64,000 nucleotides of DNA. Source: Arthrobacter sp. SW1. GTDB lineage: Bacteria > Actinomycetota > Actinomycetes > Actinomycetales > Micrococcaceae. Both the position numbers and the translations under genes were made by a program. The stretch lies in NCBI RefSeq assembly GCF_001766675.1, contig NZ_MJLT01000004.1, forward strand, positions 1-64,000, written 5' to 3'. Positions 51,591 to 61,972 of the stretch are shown piece by piece. Below the pieces are notes generated by a model. It was not told where the DNA came from, did no database searches, and saw only the letters and a list, made by a program, of their open reading frames with translations. Each line of letters begins with the position of its first letter. Positions within the stretch are counted from its first letter, which is position 1.

Positions 51591-52544
51591 TCAGCGCCGC
51601 CCCGCCTTGGCTTCCGGCTGGAGCAGATAATCGGCAGCCGTTTTCCGCACCACCTCGCTGACGGTGTCCAGCAACGGCGAGGCCGTACGCCAGCGCTGCC
51701 AGAACAGGGGCACGTCGAACGGCCGGTCCGGGGCAAGCTGGACCAACCGTCCGGCGTCGATCTCGGGACCGCACTGCACTTCCGGAATCAACGCCCAGCC
51801 GAGGCCAAGCCGGACAGCGTCGAAAAAGTCCTGCGACGCCGGAACATAGTGCCGCGGCCCGCGCGCGCGGGCGGTGCGGATGCGGTGCTTCGTGAACAGC
51901 CCGTCCAGGAAGACGTCCTGGTAGGTGTCCTTGCGGTCGAAGTCGACGGCGGGAGCGGCGTTGAGCTGAGCGGGGTCCGGATGCTTTCCGGATGCGACGT
52001 CCGGGAGCCACCGTTCCAGGAACTCCGGAGCCGCCACCGCGCGGTAACGCATGACTCCCAAGGGCTCCACGCGGCAGCCCTGCACGGGGTCCGGGGTGGC
52101 CGTCACGGCGGCCATGACGTCCCCGGAGCGCAGCATGCCGGCGGAATGTTGTTCGTCGTCCCGGCGCAGGTCGAAGACGACGTCCAGTCCCTCCGGCATC
52201 TTCGCCAGGGCACGCAGGAACCACACGGACAGGGAATCCGCGTTGACGGCGATCGGCAGGCTATGGTGCCCCGGGGCTGCGGCAGCCAGGCCGAGTTCGC
52301 GCCCCGCGTCCTCCTCCAACTGGGCCATCTGGCGGGCGAGCCGCAGCACGACTTCCCCGGCCGCCGTCGCCTCCACCGGATTGCTGCGGCGCAGGAGCAC
52401 CTGGCCTGCGCCGTCCTCCAGCGCCTTGAGCCGTTGGGAGACGGCCGAGGCCGTGACGTGAAGCTTCCGTGCGGCTGCTTCGAGGGTGCCCTCGCTGACT
52501 ACCGCGGCGAAGGTGTGCAATTGCTCGGAGGAAAAACGGCTCAT
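51591..52544 (-). CDS. lysG: LysR-family regulator of the ArgP/LysG type
   Basis: A 317-residue regulator that activates basic-amino-acid export when lysine or arginine accumulates. The N-terminal winged HTH is TFAAVVSEGTLEAAARKLHV, with TASAVSQRLKALE as recognition helix. The effector domain is complete. It is divergent from a LysE/ArgO exporter gene, the standard lysG-lysE layout. The symbol is from this layout and motif pattern. Confidence 0.92.
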   Translation of the reverse strand: MSRFSSEQLHTFAAVVSEGTLEAAARKLHVTASAVSQRLKALEDGAGQVLLRRSNPVEATAAGEVVLRLARQMAQLEEDAGRELGLAAAAPGHHSLPIAVNADSLSVWFLRALAKMPEGLDVVFDLRRDDEQHSAGMLRSGDVMAAVTATPDPVQGCRVEPLGVMRYRAVAAPEFLERWLPDVASGKHPDPAQLNAAPAVDFDRKDTYQDVFLDGLFTKHRIRTARARGPRHYVPASQDFFDAVRLGLGWALIPEVQCGPEIDAGRLVQLAPDRPFDVPLFWQRWRTASPLLDTVSEVVRKTAADYLLQPEAKAGRR

Positions 52545-52560
52545 AAGAAGAGCTTACGGA

Positions 52561-52606
52561 AGCTAAGAATATTTAGCTGGTCTAAGTTCATTGGCGCCCG
52601 TAGCGT
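52561..52606. promoter_or_regulatory. lysG-lysE intergenic control region
   Basis: AGCTAA (52561-52566) and TTAGCT (52573-52578) are inverted arms six bases apart, fitting a LysR-type binding site. TAGCGT (52601-52606) ends seven bases before the GTG of lysE at 52614, suggesting a leaderless, LysG-activated start. Confidence 0.6.
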
Positions 52607-52613
52607 CGATGCT

Positions 52614-53390
52614 GTGGAAATCAGCGGAATCATTCATGCACTCGTCCTGGGCCTGGGAACAGGCCTCGCCCTCATCGTGGCCATCGGAGCACAGAACGCC
52701 TTCGTCCTGCGTCAAGGTTTGCTCGGCCGGCACGTTGCCGCCGTGGTCCTGGTCTGCGCGGCCTCGGACGCCGTCCTCATCGCAGCCGGAGTCGCCGGGA
52801 TGGGCAGCCTGGTCAGCTCGGCGCCCGGAGTCGTGGTGGTGGTCCGCTATCTCGGCGCCGCGTTCCTGTTCTGCTACGGGGTAATGGCCGCGCGGCGTGC
52901 CCTCCGGCCGCATGCCGCATTGCTCCCGACGCCGGCCGGCGGGGAAGGTTCCAGTGCGGGACTTCCCGGGGCCGGATCGTCTGGAACGCGAGCGGGCGCC
53001 GCTTCCTCCGGAACAGCCATGGAGGAATCTGCTGCGCCAAGCGCGCTCGCGACGCGGCCCAAGACAGCACCGCGCCCGGCATCAGGCTCACGGCCCGCCG
53101 GCCTCGCCGCCACCGTGGCGACGATCCTGGCCCTGACGTGGCTGAACCCCCACGTCTACCTGGACACAGTGGTGCTGCTTGGCTCGGTGGCCAACTCGCA
53201 GGGCAGCGGCCTGCAATGGTGGTTCGGTGCGGGCGCCGTGCTCGGGAGCGTGCTGTGGTTCTCGGCCCTGGGTTTCGGAGCGCGGCTGCTGCGCGGCTTC
53301 TTCGCCCGGCCCGCATCCTGGCGGGTGCTCGACGGCATCATCGCCGCCACGATGGTTGCCCTCGCCGTCACCCTCGCGTTAGGTGCCTGA
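52614..53390 (+). CDS. lysE: LysE/ArgO-family amino-acid exporter
   Basis: A 258-residue membrane protein that exports lysine and/or arginine. LysE features are GLGTGLALIVAIGAQNAFVLRQGL at the N-terminus, CAASDAVLIAAGVAGMGSL, and TWLNPHVYLDTVVLLGS after the loop. Between helices 3 and 4 it has about 65 residues of Ala/Gly/Ser/Pro-rich sequence (residues about 98-162), longer than the usual loop. The start is GTG 52614. It pairs with the divergent LysG gene. Confidence 0.93.
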   Translation: MEISGIIHALVLGLGTGLALIVAIGAQNAFVLRQGLLGRHVAAVVLVCAASDAVLIAAGVAGMGSLVSSAPGVVVVVRYLGAAFLFCYGVMAARRALRPHAALLPTPAGGEGSSAGLPGAGSSGTRAGAASSGTAMEESAAPSALATRPKTAPRPASGSRPAGLAATVATILALTWLNPHVYLDTVVLLGSVANSQGSGLQWWFGAGAVLGSVLWFSALGFGARLLRGFFARPASWRVLDGIIAATMVALAVTLALGA

Positions 53391-53404
53391 TACACCCACC
53401 GGAT

Positions 53405-53623
53405 TCAGGCCGCCGCGCGTCCCTCGCCCATCGCCGGAACGGCGTCGACCGTGGCCCAGCAATCCGCGGAGACGAGCTTGGAATCTGCGAAGCGTTCGGC
53501 CTCCGCCAGGAGCGCGAACGTTTCGTGACCCAGCTTGCCGGACTCGGCGTCGAGGTAATGCACGTGGTATTCGGTGGCGTCCGAAAGGGTTGTGGTGCCT
53601 GTCAATGCTGTGTTCTCTGCCAT
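53405..53623 (-). CDS. Small conserved-looking protein of unknown function
   Basis: A 72-residue soluble protein: ATEYHVHYLDAESGKLGHETFA, then a helix (LLAEAERFADSKL) and DCWATVDAVPAMGEGRAAA. The start is ATG 53623, because the upstream in-frame codons are proline- and arginine-rich and lack a ribosome site. No family is recognised. It is convergent with lysE and divergent from the response regulator gene. Confidence 0.6.
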   Translation of the reverse strand: MAENTALTGTTTLSDATEYHVHYLDAESGKLGHETFALLAEAERFADSKLVSADCWATVDAVPAMGEGRAAA

Positions 53624-53760
53624 GACTCCAGTGTGGAACCGGGCACTGACATTTTTCCTTCGAGGCGGCGGCGTGTCCGCATTCCGCAGCCTGGACGGCC
53701 GACCGGCCTGGATGTTCCTCACAACAACCTTCCAGCCAACTCACAGTATCTGGGAGGATC

Positions 53761-54480
53761 ATGAATGGCATGAAGAAGAACGGTCCCGAAGCCAAACTCC
53801 TCGTTGTCGATGACGAACCCAATATCCGCGAGCTGCTCTCCACTTCGCTGCGGTTCGCCGGTTTTGACGTCGTCGCCGCAGCCAACGGACGCGAGGCGCT
53901 GGCCGCCGTCGAACAGCACTCCCCCGACCTCGTGGTCCTGGACGTCATGCTCCCGGACATGGACGGCTTCACTGTCACGCGCCGCCTGCGCGCGGCCGGG
54001 AAGCACTTCCCGGTCCTGTTCCTCACCGCCAAGGATGACACCGAAGACAAAGTCACGGGCCTCACCGTGGGCGGCGATGACTACGTCACCAAGCCCTTCA
54101 GCCTGGACGAGGTGGTAGCCCGCATCCGCGCGGTCCTGCGGCGCACGCAGCCGCTCGAGGACGACGATGCCGTGATCCGCGTGGATGACCTGGAGCTCGA
54201 CGACGACGCCCATGAAGTGCGCCGCGGCGGTACCGTGATCGAGCTGTCACCCACGGAGTTCAAGCTGCTGCGCTACCTCATGCTGAACCCGAACCGGGTG
54301 CTCTCCAAGGCCCAGATCCTGGACCACGTGTGGGAGTACGACTTCAACGGCGATGCCTCGATCGTGGAGTCATACATCTCGTACCTGCGCCGCAAGGTGG
54401 ACATCGATCCTGATTCGGCTGCCCTTATCCAGACCAAGCGCGGCGTAGGCTACGTGCTGCGGACGGCGGAGAAGCGCTGA
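53761..54480 (+). CDS. OmpR-family response regulator
   Basis: A 239-residue two-component regulator. The receiver domain has acidic pair VVDDEP, phospho-acceptor Asp61 (VVLDVMLPDMDGF) and Lys111 (DYVTKPF). The winged-helix DNA-binding domain (about 140-235) has SPTEFKLLRYLMLNPNRVLS and YISYLRRKVD. The start is ATG 53761. GGGAGG is only three bases upstream, so the ATG nine bases later is also possible. Its kinase partner starts two bases after its stop. Confidence 0.94.
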   Translation: MNGMKKNGPEAKLLVVDDEPNIRELLSTSLRFAGFDVVAAANGREALAAVEQHSPDLVVLDVMLPDMDGFTVTRRLRAAGKHFPVLFLTAKDDTEDKVTGLTVGGDDYVTKPFSLDEVVARIRAVLRRTQPLEDDDAVIRVDDLELDDDAHEVRRGGTVIELSPTEFKLLRYLMLNPNRVLSKAQILDHVWEYDFNGDASIVESYISYLRRKVDIDPDSAALIQTKRGVGYVLRTAEKR

Positions 54481-54482
54481 CC

Positions 54483-55961
54483 TTGAGCGATCGTTGGAAG
54501 TCGGCCTCCCTGAAGTCGCAGCTTGTCGCCATCATCATGGGCCTGCTGCTGCTCGCGCTGGCCGCCACGGGGGCCGGAACCCTGACCCTGGTGCGCAGCT
54601 ACCTGCAGGACCAGGTGGATGACAAGCTGCAGGCCGCCGTCGAACTGGCACGGCAGCAGCGTTCCTTCGACAAGCTCTCCGAGCGGAACCCGGACGTCGT
54701 CCCCACCGACTATTCGCTCATGCTCTTCACGCCGGGGGCGCCGTCCTACGTGTTCGGCGGAGACAAGAAGAACCATCCCGAGATCGATTCGATCTCGCCG
54801 GACGCTGCCCACAGCTACGGGCTGGAGCCGTTCCAGGTACGCGGCACGGACGGCAAGAACTGGCGCGTCGTGGCGGTCGTCGTCCTGGACACCAGTACCG
54901 GCCAAAACGCGGTGGTGACCGTCGGCCTGCCGCTCACACCGGTGGACAAGGTCATGGAGCACGCCACACTGGTGGTGGTCGGAGTGGGCCTGCTGACCCT
55001 GGTCCTGGCATTCTTCATCGCCACCTGGACGGTAGGCCGTTCCTTCCGGCCACTGGGCCGCGTGGAGAAGACCGCCGCCGCCATCGCCGCCGGCGACCTC
55101 TCGCGCCGCGTGGACATCGAAAACCCGGCCACCGAGGTGGGCCGGCTGAGCGCCTCCCTGAACGCAATGCTGGCGCATATCGAGGCCTCCTTCGCGGCGC
55201 GAGCCGCCTCCGAAGCCCGGATGCGGCGCTTCGCCGCGGACGCCTCCCATGAACTGCGCACCCCGCTCGTCACCATCCGAGGCTTCTCCGAGCTGTACCG
55301 GCACGGCGCCCTCGCCACACCGGAAGACGTGGGGACCGCAATGGGCCGGATCGAAAGTGAAGCCAAGCGCATGGGATCCATGGTGGAAGACCTGCTGATG
55401 CTCGCCCGCCTCGACGAACAGCGGCCCCTGCAGCTCAACCCGGTGGACCTGCGGCTGCTGGCCAATGACGCCGTGGTGGATTCACTGGCCAACTCCCCCG
55501 GCAGGGCCTTCTCCCTGACCGGCATCGACGGGCATCCGGCCACGGCAGCCCCCGTGCTCGGCGACGAAGCGAAGCTGCGCCAGGTGCTCGGCAATCTGGT
55601 GGGCAATGCCCTGCGCTACACGCCGGAAGGCACCCCCGTGGAGATCGGAGTCGGAGTCCGCAGCACGGACGCCGGTGAAGTTTCGGTCCTGGAAGTGCGC
55701 GACCACGGCACGGGCGTTCCTGTGGAGGAGAGGTCGCGGATCTTCGAACGCTTCTACCGCGCGGATACTTCCCGCACCCGGGAAACGGGCGGAAGCGGAC
55801 TCGGGCTGGCGATCGTCTCGGCGATCATCGCCTCGCACGGCGGCACGGTACGGGTGGAAGACACCGACGGCGGCGGCGCCACCCTGGTGGTCAGCCTCCC
55901 CAAGCGGGACGGGCTGTCCGTCCCCGGCCGCGACGCTGCCGGCGCCACGGCCGCGTCCTGA
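54483..55961 (+). CDS. Sensor histidine kinase
   Basis: A 492-residue membrane kinase with helices at about 12-37 and 160-183 enclosing an extracytoplasmic sensor of about 120 residues. HAMP (about 184-236) leads to HisKA with DASHELRTPLVTIRGFSELY (phospho-His256), and the ATPase part with NLVGNALRYTPEGTP (N box), EVRDHGTGVP and GGSGLGLAIVSAI (G boxes). The start is TTG 54483 two bases after the regulator's stop. The signal is unknown. The pattern fits Mycobacterium TcrXY/PrrAB-type systems, which remains uncertain. Confidence 0.93.
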   Translation: MSDRWKSASLKSQLVAIIMGLLLLALAATGAGTLTLVRSYLQDQVDDKLQAAVELARQQRSFDKLSERNPDVVPTDYSLMLFTPGAPSYVFGGDKKNHPEIDSISPDAAHSYGLEPFQVRGTDGKNWRVVAVVVLDTSTGQNAVVTVGLPLTPVDKVMEHATLVVVGVGLLTLVLAFFIATWTVGRSFRPLGRVEKTAAAIAAGDLSRRVDIENPATEVGRLSASLNAMLAHIEASFAARAASEARMRRFAADASHELRTPLVTIRGFSELYRHGALATPEDVGTAMGRIESEAKRMGSMVEDLLMLARLDEQRPLQLNPVDLRLLANDAVVDSLANSPGRAFSLTGIDGHPATAAPVLGDEAKLRQVLGNLVGNALRYTPEGTPVEIGVGVRSTDAGEVSVLEVRDHGTGVPVEERSRIFERFYRADTSRTRETGGSGLGLAIVSAIIASHGGTVRVEDTDGGGATLVVSLPKRDGLSVPGRDAAGATAAS

Positions 55962-55972
55962 CGCTCTCCGGA

Positions 55973-56010
55973 TACGTTGGGTTTCCACATACGTTGGGTT
56001 TCCACATACG
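55973..56010 (+). repeat. 17-bp tandem repeat after the kinase gene
   Basis: TACGTTGGGTTTCCACA occurs twice back to back (55973-55989 and 55990-56006), followed by four bases of a third unit. It lies 12 bases after the kinase stop. Confidence 0.85.
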
Positions 56011-56112
56011 GACACCCGGCTCTGGCCGCTGTTGCGTGGCCCTTCCTAGGCTCGTTGGCGTGGACCACAGCAAGCCGCAGCAGCGGACCCGCCAGAGTCG
56101 AAAGGCAACACC

Positions 56113-56403
56113 ATGAGTGTCATTTCCGTCGATACCGAACTGCTCCACCTGAAGTCGGGCAGCATGACGTCCACCAGCGAACGCATCAGGGCTGACGTGC
56201 AGGCCATGAAAATGGGCCTCGCCGAACTCGAAGGCACATGGACCGGCGCCGCCGCCGCCCAGTTCCAGGCCATCATGGCGGAGTGGGCACTGACGCAGGC
56301 CAAGGTGGAAGCGTCACTGGCCTCCATCAACCTCGCCCTTGCCACGACCGCCACGAGCTACGCCCACACCGAGGAGGGAAACGCCCGCAGGTTCAGCTTC
56401 TAG
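56113..56403 (+). CDS. WXG100 family (ESAT-6-like) protein
   Basis: A 96-residue helix-turn-helix hairpin protein of the type VII secretion class. The WxG turn is GTWTGAAAAQFQ (Trp43) between two helices, and the C-terminal tail has SYAHTEEGNARRF, near the YxxxD/E export pattern. No EccC/EssC ATPase is in the window, so its secretion machinery must lie elsewhere. The start is ATG 56113 with AAAGG upstream. It stands alone downstream of the two-component genes. Confidence 0.88.
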   Translation: MSVISVDTELLHLKSGSMTSTSERIRADVQAMKMGLAELEGTWTGAAAAQFQAIMAEWALTQAKVEASLASINLALATTATSYAHTEEGNARRFSF

Positions 56404-56422
56404 GGCACAGCCGCTAGGCCAG

Positions 56423-56464
56423 GCGTCCGCAGTCCGGCTCTCCCCCAGGCCGGACCGCGGACGC
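56423..56464. terminator. Hairpin between WXG100 and RNase H genes
   Basis: GCGTCCGC (56423-56430) pairs with GCGGACGC (56457-56464), and TCCGGC (56433-56438) with GCCGGA (56449-56454). No T tract follows. The sequence GGACGCTCTGTTCAG then occurs as two exact 15-bp copies (56459-56473, 56474-56488). Confidence 0.6.
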
Positions 56465-56497
56465 TCTGTTCAGGGACGCTCTGTTCAGGCCGCCGGC

Positions 56498-57496
56498 CTA
56501 CTTTTCGGGTGTGCCTTGGTGGAAGCGGAGCCGCCACTGGTCCCGGTCAAGCACCCACAACGAACTGCGGAGTGCGGTCCCCGAGCGTGCCACGGTGCGG
56601 TAGGTGAGCAGGATGGACGTGTCGCTGAGCCGGTCAGCGCTGAGGGGTTCGAGCACGACCGCTTCGCCCGGGTTTTCCTCAAGGGCCATCAGCATGGCGT
56701 CCCGGGTCCAGTAGCGGCCGGAGCTGCCGATTTCGGCGAAGTCGGGGTGCAACAGCACACCAACCCTGCCGATGTCTGCCCGGACATCGGGGCGAAGCAA
56801 TTCCCGTTCAAGCTCAAGCACCACGTCCTCGGCAGGAATCCCGCCCGGACGGATTTCGTCGTCGAGTTCGCTGAACAGATCCGCCTGGCCGAAAATGCCG
56901 GATTCACCGAAGAGCGCGGGCTCAGCGAGCAAACGTGAAGCCGCGGGCGCCGGCTGGACCGGTTGGCCGGCCGGGGCTGCGGGAGCCGCAACGCCTGGCG
57001 TGGCCGGACCTGCCGCAACCGCCTGCAGGGCGCCGGGGAACCCCGGACCGACTGGCGCGGCGGTTCCTTGCTGGTAGGCCAGGGCAACGGCACGGGCACG
57101 CTCGTCAGCGGCCTCATTGAGATCGTGGCCTGCGTGGCCCTTGACCCATTCGAAGGTGTACTTGCGGCCGGCGATGGCCTGGTCGATTTCCTTCAGCAGG
57201 TCGACGTTGAGGACCGGCTTGCCGTCGGCCTTGCGCCAGCCCTTCCGCTTCCAGCCCGGCATCCACTTGGTGATGCAGTTGATGACGTATTGGCTGTCGC
57301 AGAGGATCCGGAGGTCCTCGTGGGGCAGGTGGGCAGTGGACTTGAAGAGGTCCAGCACCGCCATGAGTTCGCCTTGGTTGTTGGTGCCGTGCGGCCAGCC
57401 CCCTGCTTGCCAGCAGGAGTCGTCAACATACCAGGCCCAGCCCGCGGGGCCGGGATTGCCGAGGGCGGAGCCGTCGGCGGCAGCAATAATCGTCAT
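56498..57496 (-). CDS. rnhA: RNase HI fused to an NTF2-like C-terminal domain
   Basis: A 332-residue protein. Residues 1-140 are RNase HI, which cuts RNA in RNA-DNA hybrids; its acidic residues are Asp8 (AADGSALG), Glu43 (GELMAVL), Asp67 (CDSQYVI) and Asp131 (NEAADERA). A Pro/Ala linker (about 145-190) leads to a C-terminal NTF2-like/DUF4440-type domain (about 215-332) with LELERELLRPDVRADIGRV and SILLTYRTVARSG. The start is ATG 57496, because codons further upstream lack similarity. What the second domain binds is unknown. Confidence 0.9.
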   Translation of the reverse strand: MTIIAAADGSALGNPGPAGWAWYVDDSCWQAGGWPHGTNNQGELMAVLDLFKSTAHLPHEDLRILCDSQYVINCITKWMPGWKRKGWRKADGKPVLNVDLLKEIDQAIAGRKYTFEWVKGHAGHDLNEAADERARAVALAYQQGTAAPVGPGFPGALQAVAAGPATPGVAAPAAPAGQPVQPAPAASRLLAEPALFGESGIFGQADLFSELDDEIRPGGIPAEDVVLELERELLRPDVRADIGRVGVLLHPDFAEIGSSGRYWTRDAMLMALEENPGEAVVLEPLSADRLSDTSILLTYRTVARSGTALRSSLWVLDRDQWRLRFHQGTPEK

Positions 57497-57595
57497 GCTT
57501 TCAATCCTGCCAGAGAGCCCTGACAACGCAGGCCACTGACCGCGGCCCGGGCGGGCGAGCCGAAGAAGCAAAGCCCGGAAAGACTCAGCCGGGGA

Positions 57596-57641
57596 AACGC
57601 CGACGGCGGCCCCCACCAAAGTGGAGACCGCCGTCGTCGTT
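57596..57641 (-). terminator. Hairpin terminator of groEL
   Basis: CGACGGCGG (57601-57609) pairs with CCGCCGTCG (57628-57636), with an inner CCAC/GTGG pair around CAAA. It lies 34 bases after the groEL stop. Confidence 0.7.
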
Positions 57642-57674
57642 AGCTATCCGCGGATGAGCCGGGAGGAATGGGGC

Positions 57675-59505
<1,831 letters not shown>

Positions 59506-59510
59506 GTCAA

Positions 59511-59540
59511 TAATTAGCACTCACCCGTGGAGAGTGCAAG
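59511..59540 (-). promoter_or_regulatory. groEL promoter overlapped by CIRCE operator 2
   Basis: On the minus strand TTGCAC (59534-59539) and TAATTA (59511-59516) are 17 bases apart. CIRCE 2 covers 59514-59540 (TTAGCACTC, nine bases, GAGTGCAAG), spanning the whole promoter. HrcA bound here would block polymerase. Confidence 0.9.
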
Positions 59541-59611
59541 CAGAAGGCCAACGCTGAAGCGCTGCACCGGCCTGTGTTCGCCAGCGGTGAAGCAGCGGGC
59601 CGGAGATCGGC

Positions 59612-60934
59612 TCAGGCGGCCGAGCGCTCGGGCAGCGAACGCGTGGCGGTTTCCTTGCCGTCCACCGTCGCGGTGTTGTCCGGTCCGTAGCTGAACACCA
59701 TGTAGTTCGCCGAGGTGACATCGCCGTTGGCGTCGAACGCGATCGTCCCCGATTCCCCGTCATAGTCCGGAGCCTTGCCCGCTTTCAGGAGCTCCGTGCA
59801 TTCCCCGTAGCTGCCGCATGGCGTCCGTTCCTCCACGGAGGAATCCTGGGGCAGCACCCCGCCGGAGACCGTGGTGAGCCATGCCGCGATGGAGGCTCCG
59901 GCGTCGTCCTCCGCTGCGGCGGCCGCGACCGCCGCGAGGTTCACGGCGTCGAAAGTTTCGGCGGCGAACGTCATGTCCTTCAGCTCAGGGTCGATGCCCA
60001 CCAGTTCGCTCTGGAAGTCGGTCCCGGGGAAGACGCCGGGCAGCACGCCGCGCGCGCCGTCAAGTCCACCGGCGCCCAACTCGCTGCCGTACTGGCGGAT
60101 GGCACCGTCGGCGAGGATCAGTTTCTTGCCGGAGATGCCCGCGTTGAGCAGTTCCGCGAGGGCGCCTTGGGCGCCTTTCCTGGCCAGGACAACGACGGCG
60201 TCAGGCGCCGCTTCTTTGAGCTTCGCCACCGCGTCCCCCGCCTTGCCCTCGGCGAAGCCCGCCGCGGGAACGACTTCCATGCCCATCCGCGTGGCGGCAT
60301 CCGCCACGGCGCCGGACACCTGCGCGCCGTAGTCGCTGTTTTCGTGCAGGACGGCAAGGCGCTTGGCGCCGCCGTCCTGCGCCAGCTTGGCCAGCACGCT
60401 GCCTTGTGCGGAGTCGGCTGCCGCGGTGCGGAAGTAGTAGCCGCCGCTCTTGTAGCTGCTCAGGGCCGTAGCCGTGTTGGCCGGCGAGATCACCGGAACC
60501 TTCGCGCGGGACAGGACATCGATCGCGGCCGGCGCGTGGCTGGAATCGCTCGGTCCGATCACGACGTCGGCACCCGCCTCGAGCAGCGAACGCGCCTGCG
60601 CACCGGTGTCGCGGCCGAACTCCGCCGCATCCGCGGCCGCCCCTTCGGGCAGAAGCTCCACGGTGCGGCCTTTGTGCCCGCCCGCGGCATTGATCTGTTC
60701 AACCGCCAGCTTGGCGGCAGCCAGCTGCGATGCATTCAGGAAGGCGGAGTCGCCCGCGTTGTCCAGGATCAGGCCGATCCTGAGCGCTCCGTCCCCGCTG
60801 GCTTCCACGGAATCCAGCCGGGCGTTCCCGGACGGAGCGGCGCACGCCTGGACGCCAAGCAGAAGTGCCGGCACGAGGGCCGCGGCCCACACGCCGCGGC
60901 GGGCTGCCGGAAGCCGGCGGAACATTGAGCGCAC
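59612..60934 (-). CDS. LivJ/K-type ABC transporter substrate-binding protein
   Basis: A 440-residue binding protein of the branched-chain amino-acid/urea class. The lipoprotein signal ends at VQACA (Cys about 31). The type I fold has LRIGLILDNAGDSAFLN, AGGHKGRTVELLPEGAA, IGPSDSSHAPAAIDVLSRA and NSDYGAQVSGAVADAA. No permease or ATPase is adjacent, so it may serve a transporter elsewhere, or act as a receptor. The start is GTG 60934 overlapping the cspA stop (TAGTG), or ATG 60925. Neither has a ribosome site. Confidence 0.85.
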   Translation of the reverse strand: MRSMFRRLPAARRGVWAAALVPALLLGVQACAAPSGNARLDSVEASGDGALRIGLILDNAGDSAFLNASQLAAAKLAVEQINAAGGHKGRTVELLPEGAAADAAEFGRDTGAQARSLLEAGADVVIGPSDSSHAPAAIDVLSRAKVPVISPANTATALSSYKSGGYYFRTAAADSAQGSVLAKLAQDGGAKRLAVLHENSDYGAQVSGAVADAATRMGMEVVPAAGFAEGKAGDAVAKLKEAAPDAVVVLARKGAQGALAELLNAGISGKKLILADGAIRQYGSELGAGGLDGARGVLPGVFPGTDFQSELVGIDPELKDMTFAAETFDAVNLAAVAAAAAEDDAGASIAAWLTTVSGGVLPQDSSVEERTPCGSYGECTELLKAGKAPDYDGESGTIAFDANGDVTSANYMVFSYGPDNTATVDGKETATRSLPERSAA

Positions 60935-61137
60935 TAGACCAGCCGGACGCTCTCTGCCTGCGGCCCCTTCTGGCCTTCGCCAAGTTCGAATTCCACCCGC
61001 TGGCCCTCTTCCAGGGCGCGGAAACCGTCCATCTGGATAGCGGACCAGTGGACGAAGACGTCGTCGCCGGATTCATCGACGGTGATGAAGCCGTATCCCT
61101 TTTCGGCGTTGAACCATTTGACGGTTCCCAGAGCCAT
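60934..61137 (-). CDS. Cold-shock protein CspA family
   Basis: A 67-residue single-domain RNA chaperone. [15 protein letters not shown] (RNP1) and DVFVHWSAI (RNP2) are complete. The start is ATG 61137 with GGGGAAC upstream. The 159-base 5' region contains an imperfect GC-rich stem near 61165-61190 that could act in cold-dependent control, as in other csp leaders. It overlaps the next gene by one base. Confidence 0.95.
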   Translation of the reverse strand: MALGTVKWFNAEKGYGFITVDESGDDVFVHWSAIQMDGFRALEEGQRVEFELGEGQKGPQAESVRLV

Positions 61138-61296
61138 GTTCCCCACTCTTTTCAGTCTGTGCGTGCCGTCGCCGGGATCTCCGGGCGGCTTCAAACTACT
61201 GTAACGAAGGTCACCGTCACCCGGAGGCGCCGGGACGGCGTGGGGAAGCAATGTTATTCAGGCGTAACCGGGGAGCCGGCCGCCCTATGGCTGCGG

Positions 61297-61911
61297 TCAG
61301 TTGTAGCCGGGGCCCAGGACGACGACGAGCGGCACTGTGTAATCGGCGGACTCGCGGATCTCGGTAATTCCGAGGAGCTGACCGAGGGCCTCGGCGTTGC
61401 CTTCCTGCGCGGCGCCGTTGTAGAAGATGACGGACGTCTGCTGCGGGGCGCCCTGCCAGTTGCCGACCTCGGACGGCACCCAGCCGTCATTCTGGACCGT
61501 GGTGGACACCCGTGCCGCCAGGCCGGCGACGCCGGCACCGTTGTAGACGGCCACCGGGGAAGCTTTGTCCACGGCGGCGGTGCTCGGCGTGGGGGTTGGA
61601 GTCGGCGTCGGCGTCGGAGTGGCGCTCGGGGAAGCGCTCGGGCTGGTGCTCGGAGTGGTCTTCGCGGATGGCGAAGGCGCCTGGCTCTCCTGCGTGACGT
61701 TCTGCTGGCTGGCGTTCTTGCCGTCCAAGGCGGAGGGCGCGGGCTTGGGCAGGAAGAGGAAGGCCGCCAGGCCCACCACCAGTGCCACGGCGCCCAGGAC
61801 GAGGACGGGCCACAACACCGGACGGGAGGCTGTGGTCACTACACGGTGGACGCCCTGCCGCGAGGGGTTCTGCGGCACACGGTCGAATTCGTCGCGGGCG
61901 AATTTGGTCAT
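61297..61911 (-). CDS. Membrane-anchored LytR C-terminal domain protein
   Basis: A 204-residue protein with a short cytoplasmic tail, one hydrophobic helix at about 33-55 (VLWPVLVLGAVALVVGLAAFLFLP), and a low-complexity Ser/Thr/Pro stalk with a Thr-Pro dipeptide run at about 97-110. A LytR_C domain follows at about 118-204 (SPVAVYNGAGVAGLAARVS; YTVPLVVVLGPGYN). It lacks the LCP catalytic part, so it is an extracellular accessory protein. It probably shares a message with the DUF3263 gene. Confidence 0.88.
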   Translation of the reverse strand: MTKFARDEFDRVPQNPSRQGVHRVVTTASRPVLWPVLVLGAVALVVGLAAFLFLPKPAPSALDGKNASQQNVTQESQAPSPSAKTTPSTSPSASPSATPTPTPTPTPTPSTAAVDKASPVAVYNGAGVAGLAARVSTTVQNDGWVPSEVGNWQGAPQQTSVIFYNGAAQEGNAEALGQLLGITEIRESADYTVPLVVVLGPGYN

Positions 61912-61972
61912 GATGAAGCGGTGTCCTTGCTGCTTGCTGCGGGAATCAGCCCTGTACCCAAGCGGCGGTGGC

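Noticed and set aside
60934-61251. A longer start for the cold-shock protein
   Set aside because: The 38 extra codons lack similarity to the 67-residue family, and a ribosome site precedes the ATG at 61137.
61575-61625. A hexamer microsatellite in the LytR_C gene
   Set aside because: It encodes the Thr-Pro stalk of the protein and stays in frame, so it is coding low complexity.
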